From Parahaliea aestuarii (GTDB taxonomy: Bacteria; Pseudomonadota; Gammaproteobacteria; Pseudomonadales; Halieaceae), in NCBI RefSeq assembly GCF_008064635.1, contig NZ_VRYZ01000001.1, positions 806,001-870,000 on the forward strand: a stretch of DNA of 64,000 nt, written 5' to 3'. The position numbers and the translations under genes are program-made. Shown piece after piece: positions 8,153-17,986 of this stretch; position 1 is the first letter of the stretch, and each line of letters begins with the position of its first letter. Below the pieces are notes generated by a model. It did no database searches. It saw only the letters and a program-made list of their open reading frames with translations, and was not told the DNA's origin.

Positions 8153-10627
8153 ATGCCAGTATCTGTACCTTCCCGGAAGGGGTTCGCTCCTGTTCTGATG
8201 GCCGCCGCCGTGGCGTCGGCGCTGCAAATAACCCCTGCAACGGCTGTCGCCCAGAACAATGTACTTGAAGAAGTGGTCGTCACCGCACGCCGGCGGGCAG
8301 AGAGTCTGCAGGAAACGCCGGTGGCGGTCACCGCCATGGACGCCGCCGCCCTGCGCGATGCCGGTGTGCGCAACCTGTCCGACCTGAACCAGATTGCGCC
8401 CAGCATCGATGTTGCCAGCGCCAACGGCAATGCGCCGCTGGCCAACGTCTACATCCGCGGCGTCGGCCAGCGCAATTCCGGCGCCAATATCGACTCCGGC
8501 GTGGGTATATACATCGACGACGTTTACGCCGGCCGCCCGGATGGCGCCCTGCTGGACCTGAATGACATCCAGTCCGTACAGGTGCTGCGCGGCCCCCAGG
8601 GCACCCTGTTCGGCAAGAACACCACCGGTGGCGCGCTGGTGTTCACCACCAACCGGCCGACCGATGAGTTTGAAGGTTCGGTGGGTGTCCGGGTCGGCAA
8701 CTACGATCGCCTGGATGGCGACTTTGTGCTCAATGCGCCCCTTACCGACAACCTGTGGACTCGCCTGTCCGGTGTCGCCCGCACCCGCGATGGCTATATC
8801 GACAACGGCTTTGACGGCGAGGATTACATGGACGAGGATCGCCAGAGCCTGATCTGGCAGACGCGCTGGGTGCCCACCGACAACCTCACCGTCGATCTCA
8901 ATGTGAACTGGGCGGAAACCGATCAGACCATGCGGCCGCAGAAGTGCATGCCGGTACCCGAGATTATCGGCTGGCAGGCACAGATCTTCGACACCATCGC
9001 CATTGTGCCCGCCACCGGCAAAACCGTGGATGAACACTGCGCCGAAGCCCGTGAAGCCGGCGACAACAATACGGTGATCTCCGACCTCGGCGGCGACTAC
9101 TACGCCGAGAACAAGGGGACTTCACTGACGGTGGAGTGGGGCCTGACCGATGACCTCAGCCTCAAGAGCATCAGCGCCTGGCGTGGCACCGAGGCATCGC
9201 AGAACGACGATCTCGACAGTATCGGGGTGCCCTTCCTGCACCGGACCAATACGGTACACCCGAGCTTCAACAGCCCCTCGGAAAGCGATCAGTATAGCCA
9301 GGAGCTGCAACTGGTGGGCAGCGGCTTCGATGAGCGCCTGCAATACGTGACCGGCCTCTACTGGTTCCAGGAGGAGACCGGCGGGCGCGCCAACACCAGC
9401 TACCTCGGCCCCTTCGACCCGGCCATTGCCAACCTGTTCTTCCTCAACGTCTCCTCCTCCATCCTGGACGCCGACAACCAGGCAGTGGCGGCTTTCGCCC
9501 AGGCGGAATGGGAGTTCAACGACAACTGGCGCGCCACGGTGGGCCTGCGCTACACCGACGAGGAGCGTGAACTCTCCCGCACCAACTACGCCATCGACCC
9601 GGCAACCCTCGACGCCAACGGCGGGCCGGCATTCCCTGTGGGCGGTGGTTTGTGGGCGGTGCAACGCCCCGGATTTGTCTACAATCCCGACTTCAGTCTC
9701 ATGGAGATGGACACTGCCCGTGACAAGGTGTCTAACAGCGATGTCACGCCCATGGCCAGCCTGCAATACCTTATCGACGAGATGGGCTGGATCGACCAGG
9801 GCAGCGTGTACCTGACCTACAGCGAGGGCTTCCTTTCCGGCGGCCTGTCCGAGGCACCCACCGGCGATCTGGAAGAGTTCGAGCCGGAAGAGGTGGAAAA
9901 CTGGGAGCTCGGCTTCAAGCTGGACCTCGCCGATCGCCGGTTGCGGATCAACGGCGCCCTGTTCTTTACCGATTACGTCAACCGCCAGCTCACCACCCTG
10001 GTGATCAACCCGGAGACCAACTCACCTTCCGGGGCCACCATCAATGCGGCCAAGTCCAGCATCGACGGGGTGGAGCTGGAAACGACCTGGCTGGCCACCG
10101 ACAACCTCATGCTGACCTTCAACATGACGCTGGCTGACGGCGATATCCAGGAATTCGACGACACCCAGATCCTGCTGGCCGATACCAGTGTGGCGCCGGG
10201 CCCGGGCTGTACCCGCTCCAACCTGAGCCTGGTGGTGGTGGATGCCTGCCCCAACGACCGCTCTGATGAAAACCTGCCGCGCCTGGCCGAGCAGACCTAC
10301 CTGCTGGCCGCCCAGTACACCATCGAAACCGGTATGGGCACCTTCCTGCCGCGGGTGCAGGCGAGCTGGAAAATGGACATGGAGTTCTGCTTTGATTCCA
10401 GCAGTTGCGAAAGCGGCCTGTGGTTCGAGGACGAGCAGTTTGAGCTCAGCGCCCGCCTGACCTGGATATCCCCCAGCGAGCGCTGGGTGGGCTCGCTCTA
10501 TGGCACCAACCTGACGGACGAGGACTACATCGTGGGCGGTACCGCCCTGGTGGAATCCGAAGGGGTAGGCGGTTTGGCCTACGCGCCGCCGCGCATGTAC
10601 GGCGCTGAGCTGGAGTACCGCTTCTAG
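8153..10627 (+). CDS. TonB-dependent outer-membrane receptor
   Basis: The product has about 824 residues. A signal peptide ends near AVAQ, followed by a TonB-box-like LEEVVVTARRR, the plug domain (ETPVAVTAMDA, then VYIRGVGQRNSG and VLRGPQGTLFGKNTTGGA) and a 22-strand barrel ending in an aromatic residue (LEYRF). It imports siderophores, cobalamin, sugars or other large ligands using TonB energy. I chose ATG 8153 because agaggtg precedes it. It is divergent from the PhoD-like gene, so a role in organophosphate scavenging is possible but unproven. Confidence 0.93.
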   Translation: MPVSVPSRKGFAPVLMAAAVASALQITPATAVAQNNVLEEVVVTARRRAESLQETPVAVTAMDAAALRDAGVRNLSDLNQIAPSIDVASANGNAPLANVYIRGVGQRNSGANIDSGVGIYIDDVYAGRPDGALLDLNDIQSVQVLRGPQGTLFGKNTTGGALVFTTNRPTDEFEGSVGVRVGNYDRLDGDFVLNAPLTDNLWTRLSGVARTRDGYIDNGFDGEDYMDEDRQSLIWQTRWVPTDNLTVDLNVNWAETDQTMRPQKCMPVPEIIGWQAQIFDTIAIVPATGKTVDEHCAEAREAGDNNTVISDLGGDYYAENKGTSLTVEWGLTDDLSLKSISAWRGTEASQNDDLDSIGVPFLHRTNTVHPSFNSPSESDQYSQELQLVGSGFDERLQYVTGLYWFQEETGGRANTSYLGPFDPAIANLFFLNVSSSILDADNQAVAAFAQAEWEFNDNWRATVGLRYTDEERELSRTNYAIDPATLDANGGPAFPVGGGLWAVQRPGFVYNPDFSLMEMDTARDKVSNSDVTPMASLQYLIDEMGWIDQGSVYLTYSEGFLSGGLSEAPTGDLEEFEPEEVENWELGFKLDLADRRLRINGALFFTDYVNRQLTTLVINPETNSPSGATINAAKSSIDGVELETTWLATDNLMLTFNMTLADGDIQEFDDTQILLADTSVAPGPGCTRSNLSLVVVDACPNDRSDENLPRLAEQTYLLAAQYTIETGMGTFLPRVQASWKMDMEFCFDSSSCESGLWFEDEQFELSARLTWISPSERWVGSLYGTNLTDEDYIVGGTALVESEGVGGLAYAPPRMYGAELEYRF

Positions 10628-10651
10628 AGGGCGGGCCTAGCAAAAAGGCAG

Positions 10652-11374
10652 TCAGCAGCCCGGTGACAGCAACCGGCCGAGCAACGCCGTGACCGCGTTT
10701 TCTACTCGCAGGATGCGCGGGCCGAGGGATACCGTCTCCAGGCCCGCCTTCTGCAGCATCTCAACCTCATAGGGAATAAAGCCCCCCTCCGGCCCGATGG
10801 CCAGGAGCAGGGGCGTATTCGCGTGGTCCGGTGCAGCCGCGGCAGTGGGGGCCGGATGGGCCAGCAGGCCGCGGCGGTTTTGCAGCAGGCCCGGCAGGCG
10901 GTCTTCCACGAAGGGCTTGAAGCGCCGCTCCAGGGTGACCGGCGGCAGCATCGTGTCGCGGGACTGCTCCAGGCCCTGCAGCAGGTAGCTGCGCAGGGTG
11001 CTGTCATTGAGAACAGGGGTCTGCCAGAAGCTCTTTTCCACCCGGTAGCTGTTGAACAGCACCAGTTGCTCCACGCCGAATTCAGCGGCGGAACGCAGGA
11101 TACGCCGCAGCATCTTGGGCCGGGGCAGGGCCACCAGCAGAATCACTGGCAGTTTGGCCGGGGGAGGGCAGTCCAGCTGGAAGGTAATGATGGCCCGCGC
11201 AGCGCTCAGTTCGGCGATGCGGCCCTCGCCCATATGTCCGCCAATTTCTCCGACGCGGATGCTGTCGCCAACGGCTGCCCGGTGCACGTTGTGCAGATGC
11301 TGCAGGCGTTCGTCGCTGATCTGGAGTTGGCCGGGCGCGCCTAGATCGGCAGCGCTGAACAGCAGCAGGTTCAC
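10652..11374 (-). CDS. rsmE: 16S rRNA (uracil1498-N3)-methyltransferase RsmE
   Basis: The 240-residue protein has an N-terminal PUA-like domain and a C-terminal SPOUT methyltransferase fold with the knot motifs IGPEGGF and LGPRILRVENA. RsmE methylates N3 of U1498 of 16S rRNA using SAM. It follows rimO by seven bases on the same strand, making a two-gene unit with translation-related functions. Confidence 0.95.
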   Translation of the reverse strand: MNLLLFSAADLGAPGQLQISDERLQHLHNVHRAAVGDSIRVGEIGGHMGEGRIAELSAARAIITFQLDCPPPAKLPVILLVALPRPKMLRRILRSAAEFGVEQLVLFNSYRVEKSFWQTPVLNDSTLRSYLLQGLEQSRDTMLPPVTLERRFKPFVEDRLPGLLQNRRGLLAHPAPTAAAAPDHANTPLLLAIGPEGGFIPYEVEMLQKAGLETVSLGPRILRVENAVTALLGRLLSPGC

Positions 11375-11381
11375 CGGCGGG

Positions 11382-12698
11382 TTACCCCGCCCAGAGGTCG
11401 TATTCGTCGGCGCCGGTCACTTCCGCTTCCACGAAGTCGCCCGGGTTGAGGTCGGTGATGCCATCCAGGTAGACCTTGCCGTCGATTTCCGGCGCATCGG
11501 CCGTGGAGCGGCCGATGGCGCCTTCCTCGTCGACCTGGTCGATAAGAATCTCGATGGTCTTGCCGATTTTGGCCTGCAGTTTGGCGGCGCTGATTTCCTG
11601 CTGCACTGCCATGAAGCGCTCCCAGCGCTCCTGCTTGACCTCTTCCGGCACATGGTCGGGCAGGTCGTTGGCGGCGGCACCTTTCACCGGCGAGTACTGG
11701 AAGCAGCCGACCCGGTCGAGCTGGGCCTCGCGCAGGAAGTCCAGCAGGATGTCGAAATCGCGCTCGGTTTCGCCCGGGAAGCCGACGATGAAGGTACTGC
11801 GCAGGGTCAGGTCGGGGCAGATGCTGCGCCAGTTGTGGATGCGATCCAGCACTTTTTCCGCGGCGGCCGGGCGCTTCATGCGCTTGAGGACGTCGGGGCT
11901 GCCGTGCTGGAAGGGGATGTCCAGGTAGGGCAGGATCTTGCCCTCGGCCATCAACGGGATGACGTTGTCCACGTGGGGGTAGGGGTAGACGTAGTGCAGG
12001 CGCACCCACACGCCGAATTCACCCAGCGCCTCGCACAGCGCCTGCATGTGGGTTTTCAGCGGGCGTCCGTTCCAGAAGCCGGTGCGGTATTTCATATCCA
12101 CACCGTAGGCGCTGGTGTCCTGGGAAATGACCAGCAGCTCGCGCACCCCGGCCTTCACCAGGCGCTCGGCCTCTTCCATCACGTCGCCAATCGGGCGGCT
12201 CACCAGGTCGCCGCGCATGGCGGGGATGATGCAGAACTTGCAGCGGTGGTTGCAGCCTTCGGAGATTTTCAGGTAGGCGTAATGGCGCGGGGTGAGCTTG
12301 ACGCCCTGGGGCGGCACCAGGTCGGTGTAGGGGTCGTGTACCGGGGTGTGGGGCACGTACTGGTGTACCGCGCCCACCACTTCCTCGTAGGCAGCGGGGC
12401 CGGTGACCGAGAGCACTTTGGGGTGCAACTCGCGGATAGCCGCGGCGTCGTCCCCCTTGCCCATGCAGCCGGTGACGATGACCTTGCCGTTTTCACTCAG
12501 GGCCTCGCCGATGGCGTCGAGGGACTCCTGCTTGGCGCTGTCGATAAAGCCGCAGGTATTCACCACGACCAGCTCGGCGTCCTCGTAGCTGGGTACGATC
12601 TCGTAGCCGTCCAGTTTGAGCTGGGTGAGGATGCGCTCGGAGTCCACCAGCGCCTTGGGGCAGCCGAGACTGACGAAGCCGACCTTGTTACTGGCCAT
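11382..12698 (-). CDS. rimO: Ribosomal protein S12 methylthiotransferase RimO
   Basis: The 438-residue radical-SAM enzyme has an N-terminal MTTase domain with auxiliary-cluster cysteines C13, C49 and C78, then the radical-SAM motif C149-x3-C153-x2-C156 in [11 protein letters not shown], and a C-terminal TRAM domain. It methylthiolates the conserved aspartate of ribosomal protein S12. Length and opening residues ([16 protein letters not shown]) are typical of RimO rather than MiaB. It is upstream of rsmE in one operon. Confidence 0.97.
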   Translation of the reverse strand: MASNKVGFVSLGCPKALVDSERILTQLKLDGYEIVPSYEDAELVVVNTCGFIDSAKQESLDAIGEALSENGKVIVTGCMGKGDDAAAIRELHPKVLSVTGPAAYEEVVGAVHQYVPHTPVHDPYTDLVPPQGVKLTPRHYAYLKISEGCNHRCKFCIIPAMRGDLVSRPIGDVMEEAERLVKAGVRELLVISQDTSAYGVDMKYRTGFWNGRPLKTHMQALCEALGEFGVWVRLHYVYPYPHVDNVIPLMAEGKILPYLDIPFQHGSPDVLKRMKRPAAAEKVLDRIHNWRSICPDLTLRSTFIVGFPGETERDFDILLDFLREAQLDRVGCFQYSPVKGAAANDLPDHVPEEVKQERWERFMAVQQEISAAKLQAKIGKTIEILIDQVDEEGAIGRSTADAPEIDGKVYLDGITDLNPGDFVEAEVTGADEYDLWAG

Positions 12699-12869
12699 GG
12701 GGGAACCTGCTGGAGCTGAAAAAACGGGGGCGGATTATAGCGGACACTGCCGGGCCTGTCTGTGGCAGTATTTCTCCCTGTACCGCGCCTCTCCCGGTCG
12801 GTCACCCCCGCAGCAGATACCGCAGGCGATGCTATAGTCGGGGCAGAACAATAACAGCAGGACGACAAC

Positions 12870-13940
12870 GTGGGCAGTGTTCTCCAACTGGCGGCTGCAC
12901 CGCCAGCCAGTGGCTTTTGTGTTTTCGGCGCCCGGGTCGGCGCCTCGCTGCGGCATCTGGCGGAGCTCGACAGGCGGCTGACGGCAGCGGTGCTGCTGCG
13001 CGGCAGCGGCCTGGGCCCGCAGCAGGTCGATGCGCGCAGCGAAAATCACCAGGTGGTCGACGCCGCCGGCCTGTTGCATGTCTATCAGCAGGCCCTGGAC
13101 CTGACCGGGCGAGCGGATCTCGGCCTGTGCTACGGCGAGGCCGCCGGTGTGACCGAGTACGGCCCCATCGGCTACGCCATGTTGAGCGCCGCCACCGACC
13201 TCGAGGCGGTCAATATCGCCCTGACCTACCAGCGCCTCTACTACGGCACCATGGCCAGCATGAGCCTGCATCACGAGGGCGGTCTGGGCCTGATTCGCCT
13301 GAGTGAGAGCCTGCCGGGCGGCCCCGCGCGGCGCTTCTTCATGGAAATGCTGCTGGCGGGTTTTCTGCGCTTCAACCACGCCCTGGTGGGCCGCCGCACC
13401 CAGCTGCAGGAGTTGCGCCTGGCCTATCCCGCCCCCGGTTACGCCGGGCGCTACCGCGAACTGTTCTGCTGTGACGTCCACTTTGACCAGCCGCGCCACG
13501 AATTGCTGTTCGATACCGGCGTGCTGGCTCACTCACTGCCCAATGCCGACCCGATCACGGCCCGCGCCTGCGAGCAGGTGTGCAGCGAACTGCTGGAGCG
13601 CTTTGACCGCGGCGAACCCTTCGCTGCACGGGTGCGTCGGGCGCTGGGGGAAGATCGCGAGGCGGCGCTGACCCACATCGCCACCGGGCTGGGCTGCCAC
13701 GAGCGCACCCTGCACCGGCGCTTGCAGGAAGAGGGCACGGCCTTCCAGCAGATCAAGGACCAGGTCCAGCGCGATCAGGTGCTGGGCGCGCTGGCGGATA
13801 CCTCCCTCAGTGTCAACGAGGTGGCCCGGCGCCAGGGCTTTGAGTCTCCCTCCAACCTGCGCCGGGCGGTGCGCCGCTGGACCGGCCTCAGCCCCGCTGA
13901 ATGGCGCCGGCGCCGGGCGCCCGGCGGTATCGAATTCTGA
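12870..13940 (+). CDS. AraC-family transcriptional regulator
   Basis: This 356-residue protein starts with GTG. An N-terminal Arabinose_bd-type sensing domain (about 15-200; GLCYGEAAGVTEYGPIGYA) is followed by a C-terminal AraC double helix-turn-helix (about 255-350; LGCHERTLHRRLQEEG and NEVARRQGFESPSNLRRAVRRWTG). The next downstream gene is the FAD oxidase, but a terminator separates them, so any control would be in trans. Confidence 0.9.
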   Translation: MGSVLQLAAAPPASGFCVFGARVGASLRHLAELDRRLTAAVLLRGSGLGPQQVDARSENHQVVDAAGLLHVYQQALDLTGRADLGLCYGEAAGVTEYGPIGYAMLSAATDLEAVNIALTYQRLYYGTMASMSLHHEGGLGLIRLSESLPGGPARRFFMEMLLAGFLRFNHALVGRRTQLQELRLAYPAPGYAGRYRELFCCDVHFDQPRHELLFDTGVLAHSLPNADPITARACEQVCSELLERFDRGEPFAARVRRALGEDREAALTHIATGLGCHERTLHRRLQEEGTAFQQIKDQVQRDQVLGALADTSLSVNEVARRQGFESPSNLRRAVRRWTGLSPAEWRRRRAPGGIEF

Positions 13941-13969
13941 CAGGGCAGCGAAAGCCCCTGTCAGTTTTT
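13937..13969 (+). terminator. Rho-independent terminator after the AraC gene
   Basis: The nine-base stem CTGACAGGG (13937-13945) pairs with CCCTGTCAG (13956-13964) and is followed directly by five T (13965-13969). The AraC gene's TGA stop (13938-13940) lies inside the left arm. Confidence 0.85.
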
Positions 13970-14034
13970 GACACCACCGCAAAAGCCGTTTGTAAAAACC
14001 TTAAAAAACAGCAGGTTGCGACGCTATTGCCCGA

Positions 14035-14062
14035 TTGACGCGTTGGGCCCTGCGGCTATGGT
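14035..14062 (+). promoter_or_regulatory. Candidate sigma70 promoter for the FAD oxidase gene
   Basis: TTGACG at 14035-14040 and TATGGT at 14057-14062 are separated by 16 bases and lie about 90 bases upstream of the ATG at 14153. This is a consensus match by eye only. Confidence 0.4.
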
Positions 14063-14152
14063 AGAGCTGTGGGGAGCCGCTGCTGGCAACCCTTGAGCCA
14101 TAACAACAAGCCAGCCGGCGCGGTATTGCCCGCCCGGCGCAAGGAGTGCGCA

Positions 14153-16543
14153 ATGAAGCGAGTGCCATCGACGAGCCTGGCCCTGGCGGCCGGGTTGTTC
14201 AGTGTATTGTTGGTGGGGGCGGAGGCGCAGGCCCAGTCCTGCCCCGCCCTGTCCACCCTGGCCAGTTCCTGTCGCAACAACGATTGCGATGCGGAACTGG
14301 GGGAGAACGCCCAGAACTGTCCCGAGGACTGCGCCGATCCGGGCAGCCAATTGATGGCCTATTACGCCCAGGGCATGACCTGCGCCCCGGCCCCGATCTA
14401 CGAGCCCCTGTCCATCGCCGAATTGCAGGACGACATTCGCGCCGTGGTCAGCTCCGGCCTCAAGGTGAAACCCGCCGGCACCAGCCACTCCGCCACCAGT
14501 ATCATCTGCGGTGACAACGACGCAGCGGTGGTGCGCTCCAACCACCTCACCCACATCGGGCCGGTGGAGGCCTTCGAGTCCTACAGCCACACCGTGAATG
14601 TGGAAGCAGGGGTGGAGATCAACGACCTGCAGGAGCACCTGGCGGCCCAGGGTTTCAGCCACGGCTTCGGCGCCACCGGTTTCGGCGGTATCAGCGTGGG
14701 CGGTGCCATCGCCACCGGTGCCCACGGCTCTTCCCTGCAGTCTTCCGCCACTATCTCTTCAGCCGTGGTGGCGCTGGATGTGGTCGGCCCCGACGGGCAG
14801 TTGACCACTTACAGTGAGGGGACTACTGGAGTATCCGATCCCAACCTGTGGTCGGCCCTGAAAACCAACCTCGGCCTGCTCGGCTATGTGGCCCGGGCGC
14901 GACTGAAACTGGAACCGCAGTTCAACGTGGCCATGGAAGTGCGCTATGTGGATGAGACCACCTTTGTCGCCAACGGCGGCGTGGCCGCGGCGGTAGCGGG
15001 CTGCGATTACGTGTTCCTGACCTGGTTCCCGGGCCAGGACGAAGTGCAACTGCTATGCGGGGCACGCACCGACAACCCGGTGGACAGCCCCTATGCGCAG
15101 AACCAGCTGTTCACGCCCAACCTGTCCGGGCTGGAAACTACCTTCGCAGTCCCCGGCCTGCAGGCCGGCATGTGCAACAAGGGCCTGCAGTGCACCGTGG
15201 AGGGGACGCGCCTGTCCCTGTACCGCGATCAGCCGCCGCTCGTGGTGACCCAGGGGCCGGAGCCGCTGTCGCCAGTCGTCTCGCGGCATACTGTGCTGAC
15301 CGGACCCTCGCACCGCATGATTACCCTGCAGCCGGAGAAGTTCCTCGACAACCAGCCCAGTTTCTCCCAGCTGGAATATGAAGGTGCGCTGCCCTTCAGC
15401 CAGATCCAGGCCGCGGTGCAGTACCTCGACAGCATCTACAACCGCGACGATATCTGCCAGCCGCTGATCGGTACCATCATGCGCTTCGATACTGCCGACG
15501 ACGGCCTGCTGATTTCCAGCAACCATGCCCGCAACGGTATTGCCCACGGCGAGCCCATGGTGCACCTGGAATTCGTGGAGTACTGGGGTTACGGACTCGA
15601 CGAGGCCGGCCTGGAGGCCCATGTGAACACCCCCTACCGGGAGATCATTACCCACCTGGTGGATAACTATGATTACTGGCCCCACTGGGGCAAGAACGAC
15701 GAGTGGGTGTTCGAATTGCCCTCGCTGCAGGCCCGCAATGCGCCGGAAGTGGGCAACTTCAACCAGGCCATCGCCCAGCTCGATCCCTACGGTGTGTTCA
15801 GCAACAGCTTCACGCGCAATGCCGGCTTTGCCTCGCCCCAGGAGGGCGGCGACTTTGCCCAGGCCTACTACGGCCCCTGCGCGGCACTGGACAGCGACGC
15901 CGACGGCATCAGCGACTGCGCCGACAAGGCGCCCAACCAGTTCTCCGGCATGTATGCCCGCATCGACGATCTCGGCTTTGGCGACGGCTTCTTTGCCGAC
16001 GGCAGCTGCGGCGTGGCCGACGACTGGAACGAGATGAAGGGCAACTTCGGCGCCGAGCAGGAACAGAACATGCGCGCCGGCTGGGACTACGAGTCAGAGA
16101 ACCACACCTACACTGCCGGGACCTTCAACTGGAGCCCGGCCTGGAGCGGCAATGCCGGCAACTGGAACCGCTCCTGGGAAGTGATGTTCTCTGCGGAGTT
16201 CGTGGCGCCGGCAACGGGTCGCTACTGTTTCGGTACTGATAACGGCAGCCCCGGTACCAGCATCATTACCGGCCGCAACAGCTGCTCCTCGGTGTGGATC
16301 AACAAGGCCCAGGTGGCGGAGGTCGGCTACAACGCCAGCCCCCGTCGCCCCAGCGGCTGCGTGGATATGGTGGCGGGGCAGAGCTACCGCTATGACCTCT
16401 ACAACCGCCACCACAATGCCAATGTCTCCAACAGCTTCGTGTCTCACCCCACCTGGTGCTTTGGCGGCAGCGGCGACTGCGTACCGCAGCAGGCGCTGGA
16501 CCAGAACGACTTTATCGCCAAGCCGGATACCGGTAATTTCTGA
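14153..16543 (+). CDS. Secreted FAD-linked oxidase with cysteine-rich and calcium-repeat modules
   Basis: The product has 796 residues with several modules. A signal peptide (about 1-28) is followed by a Cys-rich motif (C40 to C60, with the CDAELGENAQNCPEDC pattern). A VAO/PCMH FAD-binding domain comes next, with PAGTSHSATS (its His is a candidate for covalent flavin) and GGISVGGAIATGAHGSS, and an ALO-type C-terminal oxidase domain. A thrombospondin type 3-like calcium motif (DSDADGISDCAD, about 582-593) and a C-terminal beta-rich, PA14-like region follow. The core resembles L-gulonolactone/sugar-1,4-lactone oxidases; the real substrate is unknown. The start is ATG 14153, after aaggag. Confidence 0.82.
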   Translation: MKRVPSTSLALAAGLFSVLLVGAEAQAQSCPALSTLASSCRNNDCDAELGENAQNCPEDCADPGSQLMAYYAQGMTCAPAPIYEPLSIAELQDDIRAVVSSGLKVKPAGTSHSATSIICGDNDAAVVRSNHLTHIGPVEAFESYSHTVNVEAGVEINDLQEHLAAQGFSHGFGATGFGGISVGGAIATGAHGSSLQSSATISSAVVALDVVGPDGQLTTYSEGTTGVSDPNLWSALKTNLGLLGYVARARLKLEPQFNVAMEVRYVDETTFVANGGVAAAVAGCDYVFLTWFPGQDEVQLLCGARTDNPVDSPYAQNQLFTPNLSGLETTFAVPGLQAGMCNKGLQCTVEGTRLSLYRDQPPLVVTQGPEPLSPVVSRHTVLTGPSHRMITLQPEKFLDNQPSFSQLEYEGALPFSQIQAAVQYLDSIYNRDDICQPLIGTIMRFDTADDGLLISSNHARNGIAHGEPMVHLEFVEYWGYGLDEAGLEAHVNTPYREIITHLVDNYDYWPHWGKNDEWVFELPSLQARNAPEVGNFNQAIAQLDPYGVFSNSFTRNAGFASPQEGGDFAQAYYGPCAALDSDADGISDCADKAPNQFSGMYARIDDLGFGDGFFADGSCGVADDWNEMKGNFGAEQEQNMRAGWDYESENHTYTAGTFNWSPAWSGNAGNWNRSWEVMFSAEFVAPATGRYCFGTDNGSPGTSIITGRNSCSSVWINKAQVAEVGYNASPRRPSGCVDMVAGQSYRYDLYNRHHNANVSNSFVSHPTWCFGGSGDCVPQQALDQNDFIAKPDTGNF

Positions 16544-16550
16544 GGCTGAA

Positions 16551-16575
16551 GGGCGCCGGTGCGATACCGGCGCCC
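16551..16575. terminator. Perfect hairpin between convergent genes
   Basis: GGGCGCCGGT (16551-16560) and ACCGGCGCCC (16566-16575) form a perfect ten-base inverted repeat with a five-base loop. It lies between the FAD oxidase and DUF2244 genes, which converge. There is no T-run, so it may be a bidirectional hairpin or an mRNA 3' end stabiliser. Confidence 0.55.
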
Positions 16576-16594
16576 GCTGCCGCCTGGCCGGCCG

Positions 16595-17065
16595 CTAGAA
16601 CGCCGCGAAGCCGGCACTGCTGTCGCTGCGCACCCGCAACTCGCGGCGCAGCAGTTGCAGCAGGGCCAGGCAGTCCTCGCGGTTGAGGAATTCGCCCACT
16701 CTGACCGCTTCGCCGCGATGTTGCAGGCAGATCCCGGGACCCTCCCAGGGATGAGGTTCCCGCTCAATGGCAACGCCGGTATGCGCGCGGTCAAAGCGCC
16801 AGCTCTGGCGCGGCAGGTAGAAGCCCTTGTCGATTCGCACTTCGTCGTCGGTGAGGGTGATGACGTGGCGATACTGCAACTTCCAGTTCACCACGTACAG
16901 GGCGCTGCCGAGGGCCGCAAGCTCCAGTCCGGCGAAGGGCAGGATGGGCCAGGCCCCGACCATGGCGAAGCCGATGGCGATGCCCAGCGACGGCACCGAC
17001 AGGGCCAGCAGTACCAGCTTGTTGGCCTGCCAGCTGGCGGATCGATTGGGGTGGGCGACAATCAT
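16595..17065 (-). CDS. DUF2244-type membrane protein
   Basis: The product has 156 residues. Two transmembrane helices (about 17-55) precede a soluble beta-rich C-terminus with conserved VVNWKLQYRHVITLTDDEVRI and FDRAHTGVAI segments, a layout I associate with DUF2244 integral membrane proteins. Function is unknown. ATG 17065 was taken as the start because the frame upstream lacks protein character, although no strong ribosome-binding site is visible. It is divergent from sseA. Confidence 0.75.
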   Translation of the reverse strand: MIVAHPNRSASWQANKLVLLALSVPSLGIAIGFAMVGAWPILPFAGLELAALGSALYVVNWKLQYRHVITLTDDEVRIDKGFYLPRQSWRFDRAHTGVAIEREPHPWEGPGICLQHRGEAVRVGEFLNREDCLALLQLLRRELRVRSDSSAGFAAF

Positions 17066-17154
17066 TAATTGCCGCGGATGGCGAAGGCTGGTGACCACAG
17101 TGGGTGTCCCGGTCGGTTTCCTGTTAAGTTTAGACCGACACAGGAGAGCTTTCG

Positions 17155-17976
17155 ATGTCTGATCAACACCTTTCCGTCCAGGCGCGCCTGGTCGCTGCCG
17201 ATGATGCGGCGCGCCTGCAGCGCGCCACGGTGGTGGACTGCCGGTTTGCCCTCGGCGACCCCGATGCCGGGCGCGCCGCCTATGCAGCCGGGCATATCCC
17301 GGGCGCCTTCTACCTCGACCTGGAGCGCGACCTGTCGGCCCCGCAGGCGCAGCACGGTGGTCGTCACCCGCTGCCGACGCCCGAGGACTTTGCCGCCGCG
17401 CTGGCCGCCCTGGGCATTCACAAGGGCAGCGAAGTGATTGCCTACGACGACAGCAAACAGGCTTTCGCCGCTCGCCTTTGGTGGATGATGCGCAGCCTGG
17501 GCTATCGCCCTCCGCGCTTGCTGGACGGTGGGTACAGCGCCTGGCTGGCCGCCGGCGGGCAGCCGGAAACTGCGCTGCCGATTGCCGACCCCTGCGAGGC
17601 ACCGGATGTCGGCCACTGGACCGGCGTATGCGATATCGACGGCCTGCGACAGGCCCAGGCGGATGGCGCCCTGGTAGTGGACTCCCGGGAAGCGGCCCGC
17701 TACGAGGGGCGTGAGGAGCCCATCGATCCGGTGGCCGGCCATATCCCCGGCGCCGTCAATCGGCCCTGGTTGAATACGGTCGCCGACGGCGGTGGGCAGA
17801 AGGGCGAGGAGGGCCTGCGTGAACACTGGGGCGACGCCCTGGCGGCGGAAGATCTGGTGGTCTATTGCGGCTCGGGCGTGACCGCCTGCGTCAATCTGTT
17901 CACCCTGTCCCGCCTGGGGCGCAACGACGCCACGCTCTACGCCGGCAGCTGGTCGGACTGGTGCAGTTACCTGTAA
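17155..17976 (+). CDS. sseA: 3-mercaptopyruvate/thiosulfate sulfurtransferase
   Basis: This 273-residue protein has two rhodanese domains. The second carries the active-site loop CGSGVT (in VVYCGSGVTACVN), typical of mercaptopyruvate sulfurtransferases. The first contains VVDCRF and the HIPGAFYLDLERDL signature. It transfers sulfane sulfur from 3-mercaptopyruvate to thiols or cyanide in the cytoplasm. The start is ATG 17155, after caggaga. Confidence 0.9.
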   Translation: MSDQHLSVQARLVAADDAARLQRATVVDCRFALGDPDAGRAAYAAGHIPGAFYLDLERDLSAPQAQHGGRHPLPTPEDFAAALAALGIHKGSEVIAYDDSKQAFAARLWWMMRSLGYRPPRLLDGGYSAWLAAGGQPETALPIADPCEAPDVGHWTGVCDIDGLRQAQADGALVVDSREAARYEGREEPIDPVAGHIPGAVNRPWLNTVADGGGQKGEEGLREHWGDALAAEDLVVYCGSGVTACVNLFTLSRLGRNDATLYAGSWSDWCSYL

Positions 17977-17986
17977 GGGAGCGCGC

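Noticed and set aside
5867-9037. Minus-strand frame open for 1056 codons across the PhoD gene and into the TonB receptor
   Set aside because: The true gene starts at 7870 with a Tat peptide; the rest is antisense to the receptor and has no protein character.
11052-12719. 555-codon plus-strand frame opposite rsmE and rimO
   Set aside because: Shadow of two clearly recognised genes; no ribosome-binding site or domain.
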